A DNA stretch of 64,000 nucleotides from Oasisia sp. SBJ-2009 (GCA_964017155.1 OZ024866.1:23526730-23590729), one strand, 5' to 3'; shown: positions 1 through 15,010, numbered from the stretch's first letter. The notes: generated by a model from the sequence alone, not told the origin. Numbers and translations: made by a program.

Positions 1-3000
1 TTCCTGATTGTAGCATATTAATATATTGAGACAGGATGTGACACAAATCTTGCACCATTTCTAAATAATTTCTCCTTTTGTAACTCATTCTGCTGATTTA
101 GTCCAGTATATCTCAATCTCACAACTTTACTGCCTTTGTGAACAATATTGTTAATAATTATTTCATTCAAACATTGAATTAGTAATGCTTAATTAATGTA
201 ATATTGAATCACTATAGTTTGGTTGTACAAATGAGATTACCACCATTTATATTGTTTGTATACATTCATCACCAACATTTATTATTGTAAAAAATGTGAA
301 TATGCTGCGTATAACAATACGTTAATAAAGTGATTGTGGTTTATTGGCACTGCTTAATGAATGCACACCGATATGTCGCCACCTAACTTGGTACATTGAC
401 ATCATTTTGGGAAAGAAAAAAAATACAGTGATTAAATAGGTGTACACTTGTTACAAGAACACATATTTTAAAAAGCACTTGTGAAATATTGACTGGTGTA
501 CTGTATGCTAGTTGTTGGAAGACGACATAATGAGAGCAGGGAGAAGAATGGTTGACACAATAGCATATTCTAGACATTTGTCATCACTGATCAGTTGCTA
601 CATATTCCATACAAGACAACGATAATGGTTATGGGGTTTGGTGGAGAAATTTGTGCTCATTAAACCTACGTTAGCTAGCAGTTACCGCTGCCTCGGCCAG
701 CGGTAATGTTTTGAACCCACTTCCAGACGTACCACTGTTGGTGTGTCTTCAGGATGATCCAAAACGGTTCACTGGACTGACGATTCCATAACACTGTGCG
801 TGTTCGCCACACTCACTAGTCACGTTGTTCCTACCGTTGGTGACTTGGCACCAAGCGCCTTTCACAATTGCACGCTGCTGTGGCGGCCTAGCAGCATGAC
901 ACGAACACTGCACCATACTGGTCATCATGGTCTTCATCTCAGTTTTATGATCAGACGCCGGTCACACTGTCTGAACGACAAGTGGCAATACATGTGACAA
1001 ACTATGTTCAAAAAAAATATTGACTGTGTCTTGGTTGGTAGCTCTTCACGGACCCGGTTACACAGTCAGCTGCCATACTGCCACAGGAACAAAGTGATAC
1101 AATGTGACATGTGGATCTCATATGGGGATTTCTGCATGATAAGTTCCCTGCACGAGGCAATCCCGCCACAAATGCATCAGGACCCACAACCCTTCCATTG
1201 GGGAAATCAGCAGTGGGACTAAGCCCTATATAGGGGCCAATCACATATTATCACAAGAGGAAAGGGTGAATCTCATCATTATACCATTGGTCTCTTCGTC
1301 ACTCTTTTGAGGATCTCCCAAGTAGGTTGCAGTTGTGATAAAAGCTTGCCAGTCAGCATTGAGGGTTGCACCCTATATAAGGTCGCATCATATCTGGCCA
1401 GTCCTTGACCCTCACGTCCTGGTCCAGCATAGATTAAAACTGCACTGCAACACCAGCCAACTGTGTCTCTTCACGCTTGGAATTGCAACCCTTTTTGGCC
1501 ACTAGGGGGTGTTTCGTTGGTGGTCGTAGAGGAACGGTACTCTGCATCTCACACTCTGTGATCACCGATTGGTGCGAACATTGTACAACCATCGATTCTG
1601 GGTTCTACATGATACCCCAACAGGTCGACAAGTGTCCTCCTTTACTTACAGGGAAGGTGGTAATGCGATTATCCCAGTTTTGTGATGTGTGTAGCCGACA
1701 GTGGTGAAACAAACGGGTGTACACTTTTTTATTATTTTGTTTTTGTTTCTGTTAGTGGGAATGTCCTCCTGTGACATGTATCGTTTCATAATTTGTGGAT
1801 TCGGATCTTCTTGTGAAATAGGGCGCTTACTGTTTGTTCTTTTCAGACCAAGATATTAAACAGTTACAGTTCCATCGAATGTCTTAGGTTGAAGTCACAA
1901 TATCATTACTCGCCATGAGTCCCACGGTTTGATGTACCAGATAGCATTAATGGTTGCGTCCTTGGCGCCCAAAGACAGGACTCCATGTAGCAGATTCTGT
2001 AACTGTTTTATGTGAAAAACTCCTTGCCTCGTTTAGCTTTGATCAAATCAATAGCGGCTGTGATTATATAGGTGTACACTTATTAGAAAAACACACGTTT
2101 CGACATGCACTTGGGAATTATTTACTGGGGTACTGTATGTTAGTTGTTGGAAGACGACATAATGATAGCAGGGAGAAAAATGGTAGACACAATAGCATAT
2201 TTTGAGAACACCCAAGCTGCTACGTCTCACAGCGATATGCTGAAATGAAGACCTATATAAAATTATAAATGTGAAACAATTCAGAAAATTTCCCATCAGT
2301 GTATCACTTTAAAACCTGTTTATCCCACAACAACCAGTGGTTGGCTATTTTGATTATTCGTGATAGTATTAGGAATTTGTTTGGTAACTTTTGACCCCAA
2401 GTGTTTGTTTTCTTCAAATATGTTCTGTGTTCAGTGTCAACGTTTTGCTCCTGCATAGAGCTGCTGGAAAAATACAAATGTCTAAAATTCGTTTATTTGT
2501 TATATTTTTACTCCTGGTTGATTTCAAGTTTTGTTTTCTTTTTATTGCGTCTCTCAATGTTCACGCTCTTCTTTTACGTACATGATTATATTTATTAGAC
2601 CTATTATTGTAGTGGATAATAGGGAAATGTAGTTCGCATATCGTAGGTCTGTTATTCTATGTCATCGAATATTCACTTTATCACATCTTGTAGTTCTGTA
2701 ATATGTGTCTACATCTCTCATTATGTCAACTGTGTAAAGGTATTGTGATAAAATACCGCCTGAACTTACTGCTTCATCCACACAACACCTTTGTGCAGTT
2801 GTGTTTTTAAGCCTGACCACTGTTTGTTGTTTGCTATCTAGTGATTTCAAGACGGCAATTGTCTCAGTAGACGTTCGTGTCGTTAATCGGTTTTCATAGC
2901 AGCTGATGATTTCAGTGAGTTGTCTCGGTTGAAAGCCTTGGGATAGCCAACGAAGAAGGACATTCTTAGAACCGTATTTGTTTATATAAACCTTTCGAAT

Positions 3001-3200
3001 AATTATTCTAAGGTTGAACGTGTTTTCCCTTGTGCCTGTATTTTTCCTGAATCATGCCTGTGTACTGCCCACATCCATTTATGTTTTACCTTGCATCTAT
3101 TTCATCTTGCATTCTTTTCATAATAATTTTTGGTAACGGATTCCATATTGGTTTCTTCCAATCTTCTGGCAATTACCATTTATCCATATTCTCTCACATA

Positions 3201-4393
3201 CAGTAGAACTCCTCGTATAAGACCACCCTTCAAATCGGAGTTGATGTTTTGGATTAATTCATACATTTAGGCATATCATGACAATTAATGTCGATATAGC
3301 ATGTGTGCTACTGATAAAAAAATAACTATGTAGTAAAATACACAAAATAAAAATTAGTAAACAAACGTTTATTATGACTTTGCCATGTTTCAGTAAAAGT
3401 ATGTTTCAGAATAGTTTTATAATGTATTAGTAGCTGATATTATATTATTTTAATTGTTATTTCACATTTCGTCTGATGGCTAAACGGTGCGGGCACCTAA
3501 CAGAGTTTGTTCTAATCTTGTCGCGGTTGCTATTTCCTTCTGCTTCCAGCGGCGTAGAACAAACTTTTAATTTCTGACCTAACCATGAAAACAACCACCT
3601 ACAGCCGCCAAAATGTTCCTCTCATAATTAAGTTTACATATACACACGATACGTTATAAAATAAAATAATTTAAATTATTTTAAAGAATAAATTTCACAA
3701 ATCAAAGTCATGCTAAACTCGACATCGTCGGCGCGCAGGCCCTAGATTACCGTAGCGTAGGCATAACGTCAGTATTTTATCCCGATGTCGCTACTTAAAT
3801 GAGCTTCATCGTTTCCGGTTTTATCCTAATCTAACCTAATACTTAACCTAAAACCCTAAACTTTGATGATACACAATATGGATATTTCAGTAATCACACT
3901 GCTACGCATAACCGATGATGTCGATGTCCACTGACGATGTCTTCCCGGCGAGTTTTGCACAAGTTTGTTTTGAGAATTTTATGTGTTTCAATAATGTAAA
4001 TCACTTAATCTTGTAACCTAATGTATGTTTATAAGAAATGTGAGGAAGGTTTGGCGGCTGTTAAGTGTAGTTTTTTGTAGATTGGTCAGAATGTAAAAGA
4101 TCCCCAACATTAATGGTCGTCATCATGCAATTCATTGTTTTAGTGTGCATCCATGTCGCGTTATTTACACGTTTAACGTGAGTTCGTTGCGAGGTTTTGG
4201 TTTAAAATGTGCCGGCTACCTATTGGGTTGTTCAACAGGGGTAAAATTCAAATTGCCATGGTCGCTGGTCGCGTTTCCCGGGTGGTCGTTGACAAGGGGA
4301 CGTTTATTCAACGAAGAGAGTCCGTCAATGGAAAACGGTCGTATAACGCAGGTGGTCTTTTATCAGGGGGGTCGTTCATATGGGGTTCTACTG
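3201..4393. mobile_element. pogo/Tigger-like non-autonomous DNA transposon, copy 1
   Basis: The left end CAGTAGAACTCCTCGTATAA and the right end, read in reverse as CAGTAGAACCCCATATGAAC, share the CAGTAGAAC start typical of pogo/Tigger terminal inverted repeats. A TA precedes the left end, as expected for this superfamily. The ~1.19-kb interior shows no transposase. Two overlapping open frames at 4145-4447 and 4207-4416 run into the right terminus and are not considered genes. Confidence 0.6.
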
Positions 4394-7239
4394 CATGTTA
4401 CCTGTCTATTACATAATTTATTTCTTGTTCTGGGGATAACAGAATAATACATGTAATATCTTCTGATTTGGGACAACATGTATATATCACAGAACGTTTT
4501 ATTGTGATCTAGTGCATGCCTTTTTCCCCGTTCCTATCAACATAGATTATTCATTTCTTGGCTCAGGGTGCCATTGATGCTAGTTCAGAACTCTGCCATT
4601 TGGCCGAACTACTGCACCTTGGGTTTTCACCAACGTTATAATTGAGTTTAAAGTGCTAGTGAATGGAAGGGGCATCAGTGCGTTTTAGTACTTTGACACT
4701 AGCTGACGCACTCGACATCTCGAGACCAGTGCCACCGAGACACTGTACAAATGGCCACTCTCTGGTCAGAAGTCAGATTTCATTGTACTAGTCCATCTGT
4801 TCATTGAGGTTTCCTTCCAGGTGAGTCAACATTGGAATGATACCACAAAATCAATGGAAGCTGTACACCAAAGTACATGCTATCATGAGAAAACGTTGCC
4901 CGGAATAGAAACGCAAGTTGCATGCAACATGAAATGCGGTCTCATAAGCCGCGGCTGCATTGTATGTTTACACTAGGTGATCTGGCTGCACCAGGTTTGC
5001 AAGCAGCTGTGCCTCACGCTGCATACAACCACATTGCATAATGTAAACCTGCATTTAGGGACACCCCCAAGTGGTGGTCATTTTACCTCCTTTATTCCAA
5101 GAAAGGTGGGTATATGATTATTCCAATCTTATGATGTCAGAAGATTGAGGCATGTTGTCATCTTCTTAACTCTCAAGACATTCTTGGTGATTTCACACTT
5201 CACTGTTGTGACAGCAAAACAATCATTCTTGAGTCTATTATCTACCAATGGGCTTATGACCTCAGTGGCTTATGTCTTTTCTCCTGGAGAGGATTTTCTC
5301 AGCACACACATACAATTATACACAAAACAAATGTTTTGTTTGCTTCTTTCAGACAAAAACATGAATTATATATTAGTCCATCCATTGTATCAGGTTGAAG
5401 TCACAACACCATTACCCTCCTTGAGTACCATCGGGCTAAGGCACACCAGGTACGATTGATGGCTGCGTCCATCTTAGGCAATAATATGTGCATCGTGGTA
5501 TATTTTTTAAATTAAAATCTTGAATAAAAACATAACATAATAAGCAAAAGCACAGCCACGTGTATTGTCCCTGATGAAGTTACAATGCCGCTATTTCTGC
5601 TGTCAACAACCAGCAATTTCCCACATGAACTAATCAGACGGTGAACGACCATTGCAGTGATAATGGGTGTTGACTGATCATTAATGTAATTCCGTCCAAA
5701 GTACAAGAATATGAATATAACTGACTTCCAAGGGTCAGTCGTGAACTGCAAATACGGCCATATTTGCTGACTGCACAAACATATCATTAATCGTTCCCCT
5801 ATAGACTAGAGTGACAAGCTGTCCCGCTGCATTGAAGCCGCTGTGGACCACTGGCTGCCATCTACTTGCACTACAGAAAGTACTGTATGCATACACTGGC
5901 GGGGTACATAGAATAGAAGTGTTGACAATCGTAATAAATGTAACAAAAAATCGGCAAGACAAACGGTTTAACTGTAAACTGTGTCATTGTGACCCCTATA
6001 TAAGACAGTTCATGATTAATTGCTGAAGTAGTCAAGCAGCAACCAGCTGGTGAGTGATTTGAGTTGGTTGAGGGTAATGATCACTGGATTCCTTGATAAA
6101 GAAAGTGGTGATAAATTAATGGGATATGCTGCAGCCTTCATACTAGTAATTAGGGGAAGGGTTGTGATCTGGGAATGAGTTTAACCTGAGGTTAAACTAG
6201 GAGATTATCCCACCCAAACAGTCGGCAGTTCCGTAGTTGACACTGGTATGAGATGTGAATGTATTTTAAACCTCCACACCATTTGGAGACTTGCTGGTTA
6301 CAGCATTCATTGTGAAATAGCAAATACGGATATGTCCTGTGTAGCGTACAACTTTACCAGCCGACAGAAAACAGGATCTGGCACCTCTTTCCACGAGTGA
6401 GAACCTCAGTTATATGACATAGTAATAGCTTATATGAATATGCTCCAATGCCAATCATTTAGTAAATTAACCGTTTTAAAACATTACAGTCATGATTGAT
6501 CAATAATTATGTATGTTGGCTTAATTATTACCAAAAGTGATTTTTAATAATATTACTAAAATACAACAATGACATCGTTTCATATCCATTGAAGAACTGT
6601 TACTATGCTATTCCAATTGTTTTGTAGCTTGTCTAAATTAATATATTAAACTATTGTTATTACTGTTACTGAATTTCAGTTCCTCTACTGATGTATTGTT
6701 ATTATTGTTAATGATAATGCAGGCTGCATTGTGTTTTGTTGTTTTATCTATGCTCTCATCCAGTGTGCATAGCTTAGGGTTGTTAATCTGTGAAACTTAA
6801 GTATGTAGACTTGGGTGACCTCCCCAAACTATGTGGAGACCGGTCTTCAGTTGTTTAATTTTTGTTTAAAGTAAAGCACCACAACAACTGTGGATCGGGT
6901 GGAATATCAAATTAAATATATTACTAAGTTGTACTCACCACTCACACGGTGAGACACTATATAGTAAGTGTAAACATATTGATTTATATCAGAGAGGCAC
7001 ATTAGTGAGGCAACTGTTTGAAAACATTGTACACAATTAAATAAAACTGGCTAACTGATGTCAGTAAATCAATAACATTTTAATTAAGCAGAACTTTGGT
7101 GCAGTGATATATACGTACGTAGACCGCGATGGCTTTCTGCCGTGCATTAGCATGACTGTCAGCAGCCCATGTTAATTTCGCGGTATAATGTGGCAACTGA
7201 TAGCGGCCGAGCGATCTCGTCAAGACTGTCTCTGCTACA

Positions 7240-7603
7240 ATGAAGATAGCCATCCTTCACAGTAGATACGTTAACTTGGCTTCACTGTTAATCCCACACT
7301 TCGATCTGGGAGTGTACAGTCAATGCGAAGGAGGCGACGGCTCACACCACATCATCCTCCGTCCGCAGTCATTAAACTCTCGTTTAAACCGTAATCTTAC
7401 GTTGGCCGAGTTTATCATGTGGGACAGGCGCAAGGTGCTTGACGCCTACAAGGCAATTGTGGTAGGGAATTCCTCAATGATACAATGTACTGCCTTTTAT
7501 GAACATCACATGGATTTTGCCGCTCGGTCCGCAGCCCTTTTCCTGCAGCACAATGTTAAGTTAGACAGGGTTCCGAGACAACAGTCTATTTTGCACGTTA
7601 TTC
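7240..7603 (+). pseudogene. Unidentified ORF, 3' end replaced by (TA)n
   Basis: The frame opens with MKIAILHSRYVNLASLL and is followed by about 120 residues of complex, non-repetitive sequence. It includes NLTLAEFIMWDRRKVLDAYK. Past 7603 it reads into a (TA)n and only encodes Ile-Tyr repeats, so the true C-terminus is lost. The preceding ~110 bp are richer in GC than the surroundings. I recognise no family. It could be a transposon-encoded frame or a first exon. Confidence 0.4.
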
Positions 7604-8418
<815 letters not shown>

Positions 8419-9150
8419 CTACTGGCTAGGTGTCACCTATGTGTTATTTACCCTACATTGGGTGTGATTTGGATTTATTGGGTGTATGTCATGTAACTGG
8501 CCACTGATCTGTTGGCCATTGCATTAGCTACACTGTCAGTGACCTGGACGTACTGACGACATATGCTTAATCACAAACAGCTTTGTTGCCATGAGTTCTC
8601 GAGACGGTCCAATGACATAAGTGCAAACTGGACCTCATTACCACACACATCTACTTCTCGTAGACGTCCAAAGTCCAAAGGTCCAAAATCCCATTTCTGT
8701 CACTACCACAAGTACTGATTCATCACGATCCCTCCAGTATCAAGCTGCACACATGGACAGAATCTGAGACGTCCTCTGTAACATAGACCTCTCAACCACA
8801 AGTAAGGTTGAAGTCACAAAATCATTACTCTTCATGAGTCCCACGGTATGATGCACCAAATAGGATTGATGGTTCCGTCCTTGGCCTCCAAAGGCAGGAC
8901 TCCATGGAGCAGATTCTGTAATTGTTTTATCTGAAAAACTCCTTACCTCATTTAGCTTTGATCAATAGCGGCTGTAGAATATATGCTGTCCCCAACTGGT
9001 GGTCATTAGAACTAGAAGGTGCCTTGACTGTAGCCGACATTGCATACTGCACCTTGGGCAGTGCCAGCGGCTGCATAATATATGCTGTCACCAACTGGCT
9101 GTCATGAGAACTAGACGGAGTCTTGTCTGTAGCCCATATGCATTGCAGTC
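8419..9150. repeat. Interspersed repeat with a ~99-bp internal duplication
   Basis: 8419-8800 matches 54584-54990. From 8967 an AGCGGCTG...ATATATGCTGTC segment repeats at 9066. Relatives occur at 11646 and 58328. No gene. Confidence 0.65.
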
Positions 9151-9419
9151 ATAATTGGGGTATACGTTGAACAGTAATATCATTCCGTCCCATGTACATG
9201 ACTACCATATCTACATGATGGAAGACAATTCATGTCATCTTCAACTTCAGGGTCAGCCGTGAACTACGAATAACGGCCAGCAAACCAATCACACTGGCTG
9301 ATTACACTGACGCGTTCACCCTATACACCTGTATACATATGTGTGTCCCACAATTAAAACATCACGTGGTTGAAGCAATCTCTGCATTCCACCAATCAAA
9401 GATAATTTCAAATAAACAT

Positions 9420-12200
9420 ATAGTAATGCATAGTTAATATAACCATAAATATGTGTTCAAAATGTGAATATGCTGCATGTAACAACACGTTAATACATTG
9501 ATTATGGATGCCACGTTTATTGGTTTATTGGCACTGCGTAATGAATGGACACATATATAGCGCCACCTAGCTTGGTACATTGACATCATTTTGTGAAGCA
9601 AACAAAATACAGTGATTAAATATGTGTACACTTATTACAAGTACACACATTTCGACATGCACTTGTGAAATATTTACTAATGTACTGTACATTAGTGGTT
9701 GGAAGGCGACATAATGATAGCAGGGAGAAGAATGGTAGACAAAATATCATATGTTTAGATCACCCAAGCTGCTACGTCTCACAGAGATACGCTGGAATGA
9801 AGACCTATATGTATTCTTCAAATATGTTCTGTGTTCAGTGTCAACGTTTTACTGCTGCACAGAGCTGCTGAAAAATACACATTTCTAAAATTCGTTTCTT
9901 TATTATATGTTTACTCCTGGTTGATGTCAAGTTTTGTTTTCTTTTTATAGCATCTCTCAATGTTCACGCTCTTCTTTTACAAAGATGATTACATTTATTA
10001 GACCTATTATTGTAGTGGACAAGAGGGAGATGTAGTGCGCATATCTGAGGTATGTTATTCTGTGTCATCGAGTATTCACTTCATCACATAGTGTAGATCT
10101 GTCATCTCTGTCAACGTCTCTCATTATGTCAACTGTGTAGAGGTATTGTATTGTGATAAAACACAGCCTGATCTTACTGCTTTATCCACTCAACACCTTT
10201 CTGTAGTTGTGTTTTCAAGCCTGACCACTGTTTGCTGATTGCTACCAAGTGATTTCAAGATAGTGATTGTTTCAGTAGATGTTCATGTCGTTAATCGGTT
10301 TCCATAGCAATTGATGTTTTCAGTGAGTTGTCTCAGTTGAAAGCCTTGCAATAGCCAACGAAGAAGGCCATTCTTAGAACAGTATTTGTTTATATAAACC
10401 TTTCGAATAATTATTCTAAGGTTGAACGTGTTTTCCCTTGTGCCTGTATTTTTCCTGAATCATGCCTGTCTACAGCCCACATATATTTATGTTTTACCTT
10501 GCATCTGAAACAGATGCAAAGCCTTTTTGCATTTTTTTCATAATAATTATAGGTAACGGATTGCATATTGGTTTCTTCCAATCTTCTGGCCAATTTCCAT
10601 TTATCCATTTTTTCTCACCTAGAGTAGAACTCCTAGTATAAGACCACCCTTCAAATCGGAGTTGATGTTTTGCGTTTTTACCAACGCTATGATGGAGTTG
10701 AAAGATTTAGTGAATGGAAGGGGCATCAGTGTATGTTCGTACTTTGACACTAGCAGACGCACTCTAAATATCGAGACCACAGCCTCCGAAACACAGTACA
10801 AGTGGTCAGTTTCTTGTCAGAAGTCGGAATTCATTTTTCCAGTCTACCAGCTCATTGAGATTTCCGTCCAAGTGAATCAACATTGGAACGATACCACAAC
10901 ATCAAAGGAAGCCATACACCAAATTACATGAAAGCATGAGAAAACGTTGCCCGGAATAGAACTTTCCTTATCCCAAAGACACGTTGTTTGCAACATGAAA
11001 TGCCCATAAGCCGCCGCTGCATGCAATTTTATATTTACACTAGGTGGCTGCAACAGGGTTGCAAGCAACGGTTCCTCACGCTGCATTTACCCGCATTGAA
11101 TAGTGTAAATCTGCCTCTAGGGACACCCTTAACTTGTGGTCATTTTATCTCATTTATTACAGTGAAGGTGGGAATGTAATTATTCCAATTCCGACAATGA
11201 TGTCGGGAGATGGAGGCCTGTTGTCAACCTATTAATTCTCAAGACATTCTTGGTAATTCCCCATTTCACTATTGTGACAATAAACAATCATTCTTGAGTC
11301 TAGTATCTATGATGAGAGGGTTTTGTCCAATGGGCTAATGTCATCAGGGGTATATATATCTTCACTTTAATAGGTTTTTTTCCGCATACCCATAGACAAA
11401 AAACAAATGTTTTGTTTGTTTCTTTCACACTAAAACAATAAGATGTTATTATATGTATTATCTCAGGTTTAAGTCACAAAACCATTACTCTCCTTGAGTA
11501 CCATCGGGCTTAGACACACCAGGTACGATTAATGGCTCCATCCCTAGCGTACACAGACAGGTCTATGTGGAACAGATCCTATCATGTTTTTATCTGAAGG
11601 ATCTCTCAATCTACTCCTGATCTCATCTAGCTGTGACCAATAGCGGCTGCATAGTACATACTGTCACCAACAGAAGGCTATGATATTGAGCCTTGTCTGT
11701 AGACAACCATCCATTCATCTACATTATCCACCTCTTGAAGTGCCACAGTCAGGATAAGCTAACTCCATCTTAGGCAATACTATCTACCGCCTGGTATATT
11801 TTATAATTAAAATCTTGAAGAAAAAACATAATAAGCAAAAGCACAGCCACGTGAATTGTGCCTTATGAAGTTACAATGACGCTATTTCTGGTGTCAACAA
11901 ACTCAGGAAATTCCGACATGAATTAATCAGAAAGTCCATGGTAGTCAAAATGGCGTTAATGTCATTCCGTCCAATGTTCACGACTACAACACCTGTGTGA
12001 TCATCAGCGTAGCAACATGAGGCCCATCAATATAAGTGATATCCATGTGAACTGCAAACACGGCCAGCAATCCAGCCAGACTTGCTGACTCCACATACGC
12101 GTTCACTCAATAACCATGACTATATCCCACAATTAAAACTCTTTACAGGGATGTAGCAATTTCTGAATTCACCGTTGACATTGCTAAGTTCGGCAATGAA
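9420..12200. repeat. Diverged block P paralogue (second generation)
   Basis: Runs parallel to 300-5960 of block P with deletions. At 10623 the left end of the pogo-like element is fused to sequence that follows the element in block P. 10926-11740 is also shared with 57599-58420. No intact gene is visible. Confidence 0.75.
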
Positions 12201-12491
12201 CTTGGTGGACAAAATGGCATATAATAAAGGACCTGTTCAGACATTATAAAATACTCAACTCGACACAAGACTGGCAGAGATAAACATTAGTAATAATAAC
12301 TAAAATCTAAACTAAAAACTAGGTTCAGTAATGTTGACAACAATAGATAAAAAAAGGAAAATTAACTGCAAATGAAAGAATGGATAAGAACATGATAGGA
12401 TCTGTTCCACATAGACCTGTCTGTGTACGCTAGGGATGGAGCCATTAATCGTACCTGGTGTGTCTTAGCCCGATGGTACTCAAGGAGAGTA
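11487..12491. repeat. ~100-bp inverted repeat pair around an 0.8-kb loop
   Basis: Arms 11487-11587 and 12391-12491 are nearly perfect reverse complements. Each contains the GGATGGAGCCATTAATCGTA sequence or its inverse. The loop has no recognisable gene. The left arm is ancestral P-like sequence, so the right arm is the copied, inverted one. Confidence 0.85.
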
Positions 12492-12649
12492 TACTCCCAT
12501 TTATTTTGTGTTGAAGATATCCTGTAGACAGTTTACTGTCATAGATATTGGACGACCGAACAACAACACATATCAATACAAATAGCCTCTGCAATTATAC
12601 AACAATAAGTGTTGAACTATTTTGAGTGTTAGGACACAGAGTGTACAGT

Positions 12650-12755
12650 ATTTGTTGTTATTACTCTGTTGAGGGTGTACTCTCTTTGATGTTATTACTC
12701 CGTTTAGGGTGTACTGTCTTTTTTGCTGTTTACTCGGCTTTGTCGATATCTACAA
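12650..12755. repeat. Minisatellite, ~34-bp unit, about 3 copies
   Basis: Degenerate units containing TGTTATTACTC...GGGTGTACT. The same unit is found at 15052-15240. Confidence 0.7.
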
Positions 12756-12779
12756 CATTTGACAGTTATGACTTGTTAT

Positions 12780-14110
12780 TAATTAATGGTGACCATAAAT
12801 ATTTCATCAAAATGTAAATATGCTTCATATGACTACAGGCTAAAATGCATGGTGAATGCCACCACTTCGATTGGTTTGAAGCACCACCTACAAAATGGAC
12901 ACATATGTCGCAGCCTAGCGTGGTAGAGTGACATCATTTTAGGAACCAAACAAAATGCAGTGATTAAACAGGTGTACGCTTACTAAAACACATATTTTGA
13001 CATATTTTCTCTTATCAAAGATTTGTCAGCGTTCTGTATGTTAGTTGTCGGAAGACGACATAATGAGAGCAGGGAGATGAACGGTTGACACAATAGCATA
13101 TTTTGAGAACATCAAAACTGCTGTGTCTCACAGAGATATGCTGAAATGAAGACGTGTAATTTTATGAATATCTTAACAACTCAGACAAATTCCCCTCAGT
13201 GTATCACTTTTTTGAAACTTTTGTGTTTGTATTCTTCAAATGTTTTCTGTGTTCAGTGTCAACGTTTTGCTCCTGCACAGATCTGCTGGAAAGATACAAG
13301 TTTCTAAATTTCGTTTATTTGTTATATTTTGACTCCTGGTTGATTTCAAGATTTTTTTTTTTCATAGCATCCCTCATTGTTCATGGTCTTCATTTACAGA
13401 CACGATTATACTTCTTAGACCGATTATTAATTTTAATGGACAGGATGGAGGTGTAGTGCGCATATCGTAGGTTTGTTATTATGTGTCATCGAATATGCAT
13501 TTCATCACTTCTAGTAGTTCGGTCATCTGTTTCTACATCTCTCATTATGTCAACTGTGTAGAGGTATTGTGATAAAATACAGCCTGGTCTTACTGTTTTA
13601 TCCACTCAAAACATTTGTGTAGTTTTGTTTTCCGGCCTGACCACTGTTTGTTGATTGCTATGAAGTGATTTCAAGATGGTGATATTTTCAGTAGACGTTC
13701 ATGTCCTTAATGGGTTTCCATAGCATTTGATGTTTTCAGTGAGTTGTCTCAGTTGAAGGCCTTGGAATAGCCATTGACGAAGCACATTGTTACATCAGTA
13801 TTTATTTATATAAACTTTCCGAAAACAAATTCTCAGGTAGAACATGTCTTCACTTATGCCTGTATCTTCCTGAATCATGCATGTGTACTGCCAACACCTA
13901 TTTCCCTTTTGCCTTGCATGTGTTTAATTTTACATTCTTTTCATACTTATTATCAGCAATGTCTTACTTGGATGGTTAATGACTGATACAGTTGTGCAGT
14001 TGGAATACAACTGATGGTGTCCTTTCTTAGGTAATGGAAATTGGCCAATTTCCTCTCATCCATATTTTCTCACATAGTGAATTATATACGTCTATTCCTC
14101 CATTTTTGAC
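12780..14110. repeat. Further diverged block P paralogue
   Basis: 12880-13150 resembles 350-560 and 2090-2260; 13200-13990 resembles 2400-3180. 13850-14390 is in turn shared with 58420-58870. No coding sequence supported. Confidence 0.65.
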
Positions 14111-14610
14111 CATGTATTCAGGATAACATGGAATAATATTATTTAATCTATTAATGTTGTCTGGGAAGTATATGTGACATGCCATATAGATGTTTGCTGC
14201 TCACTCACTATGTACCCGACAGGCTACAGGGTGTTCCTCCCCACCCCACCAGTGAAGCAGGACATTCCCTGCCTACTGTGGGCTATTCGCCTGATTGTTC
14301 CCTGATAGCAATGTCGGGGCTTTATTAATATCCCAGTAGATCCCTGTTAAACTGGATAGTTGCTTCTCTGCATGTTTCATAATCCTAACTAACCTTTAAT
14401 AACTATTACCCTATTTGTAGCCGTAAACCTAACTAACCTTAATGTAACCTAACTCTAATTAATTTAATCCTATCCCTACTGCTGGCTGTTTTGTTATTAA
14501 TGTGCTTATAGTTTATTGTCTTGGTTTTTATTAATGTGCATAGCAAACAATTATAGACACGTTTTTTAGAAAGCGATGATTTTAGGTGTTGTGTTCCAGA
14601 GTCAAGACAG

Positions 14611-15010
14611 GATATATATAATGTATGTATATATATACATATGCACCGTACTGCCGCTGTCATTGGTCATTTTACCAGTCATCAACAGACAACTGGTTTC
14701 GTGTCCGCTTTGTTCAACCACGTATTCGCATATATGTATATATTTGCAAATGATTAGTAGTTTGCACTATTTAATTTAAAACAGCCACTCTTCAAATAGT
14801 TTCATCACTAAAAGCCTACTTTTTATAGCATTAGTTTTGCACAATAGTGCTCTTCATGGTACTTAACAATGTGAATCTGGCATGTGCAATCAAATAAATG
14901 TGTTAACTCAAGGTTGTCAGTTCATCGGATATATATAATGTATGTATATATATATATATATACATATGAACCGTACTGCCGCTGTCATTGGTATCATCAG
15001 TTTCCTATTC
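14611..15010. repeat. Direct repeat of an ~80-bp segment, 320 bp apart
   Basis: A short TA-rich stretch followed by CCGTACTGCCGCTGTCATTGG occurs at 14611-14690 and again at 14931-15010, the second with a longer TA run. Confidence 0.75.

Larger units (their letters stand above)
1..7603. repeat. Block P, copy 1 (segmental duplication)
   Basis: Collinear with 43155-50744 at very high identity (a handful of single-base and small indel differences per kb at most). The match ends exactly where a (TA)n begins at 7604. Apart from the pogo-like element and the unidentified ORF at its right end I see no gene in it. Short open frames on both strands here are not supported by anything other than the duplication itself. 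Confidence 0.93.

Noticed and set aside
1371..1380. TATATAAGG as a promoter TATA box (also 44525 and 63391)
   Set aside because: A TATA-like word is common in AT-rich DNA, and no credible gene starts downstream.
1477..1707. 76-residue frame conserved in three P copies (also 44631 and 63497), and similar shared small frames
   Set aside because: Conservation follows from recent duplication of the whole block. No family resemblance, and opposite-strand frames are equally conserved.
3826..3862. CCTAA-rich runs resembling telomere repeats (also 14390-14460)
   Set aside because: Irregular spacing and no uniform unit. They look like ordinary AT-rich intron sequence.
4145..4447. 100-residue and overlapping 69-residue frames in the pogo-like element
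   Set aside because: They run through the terminal inverted repeat and show no transposase motifs.
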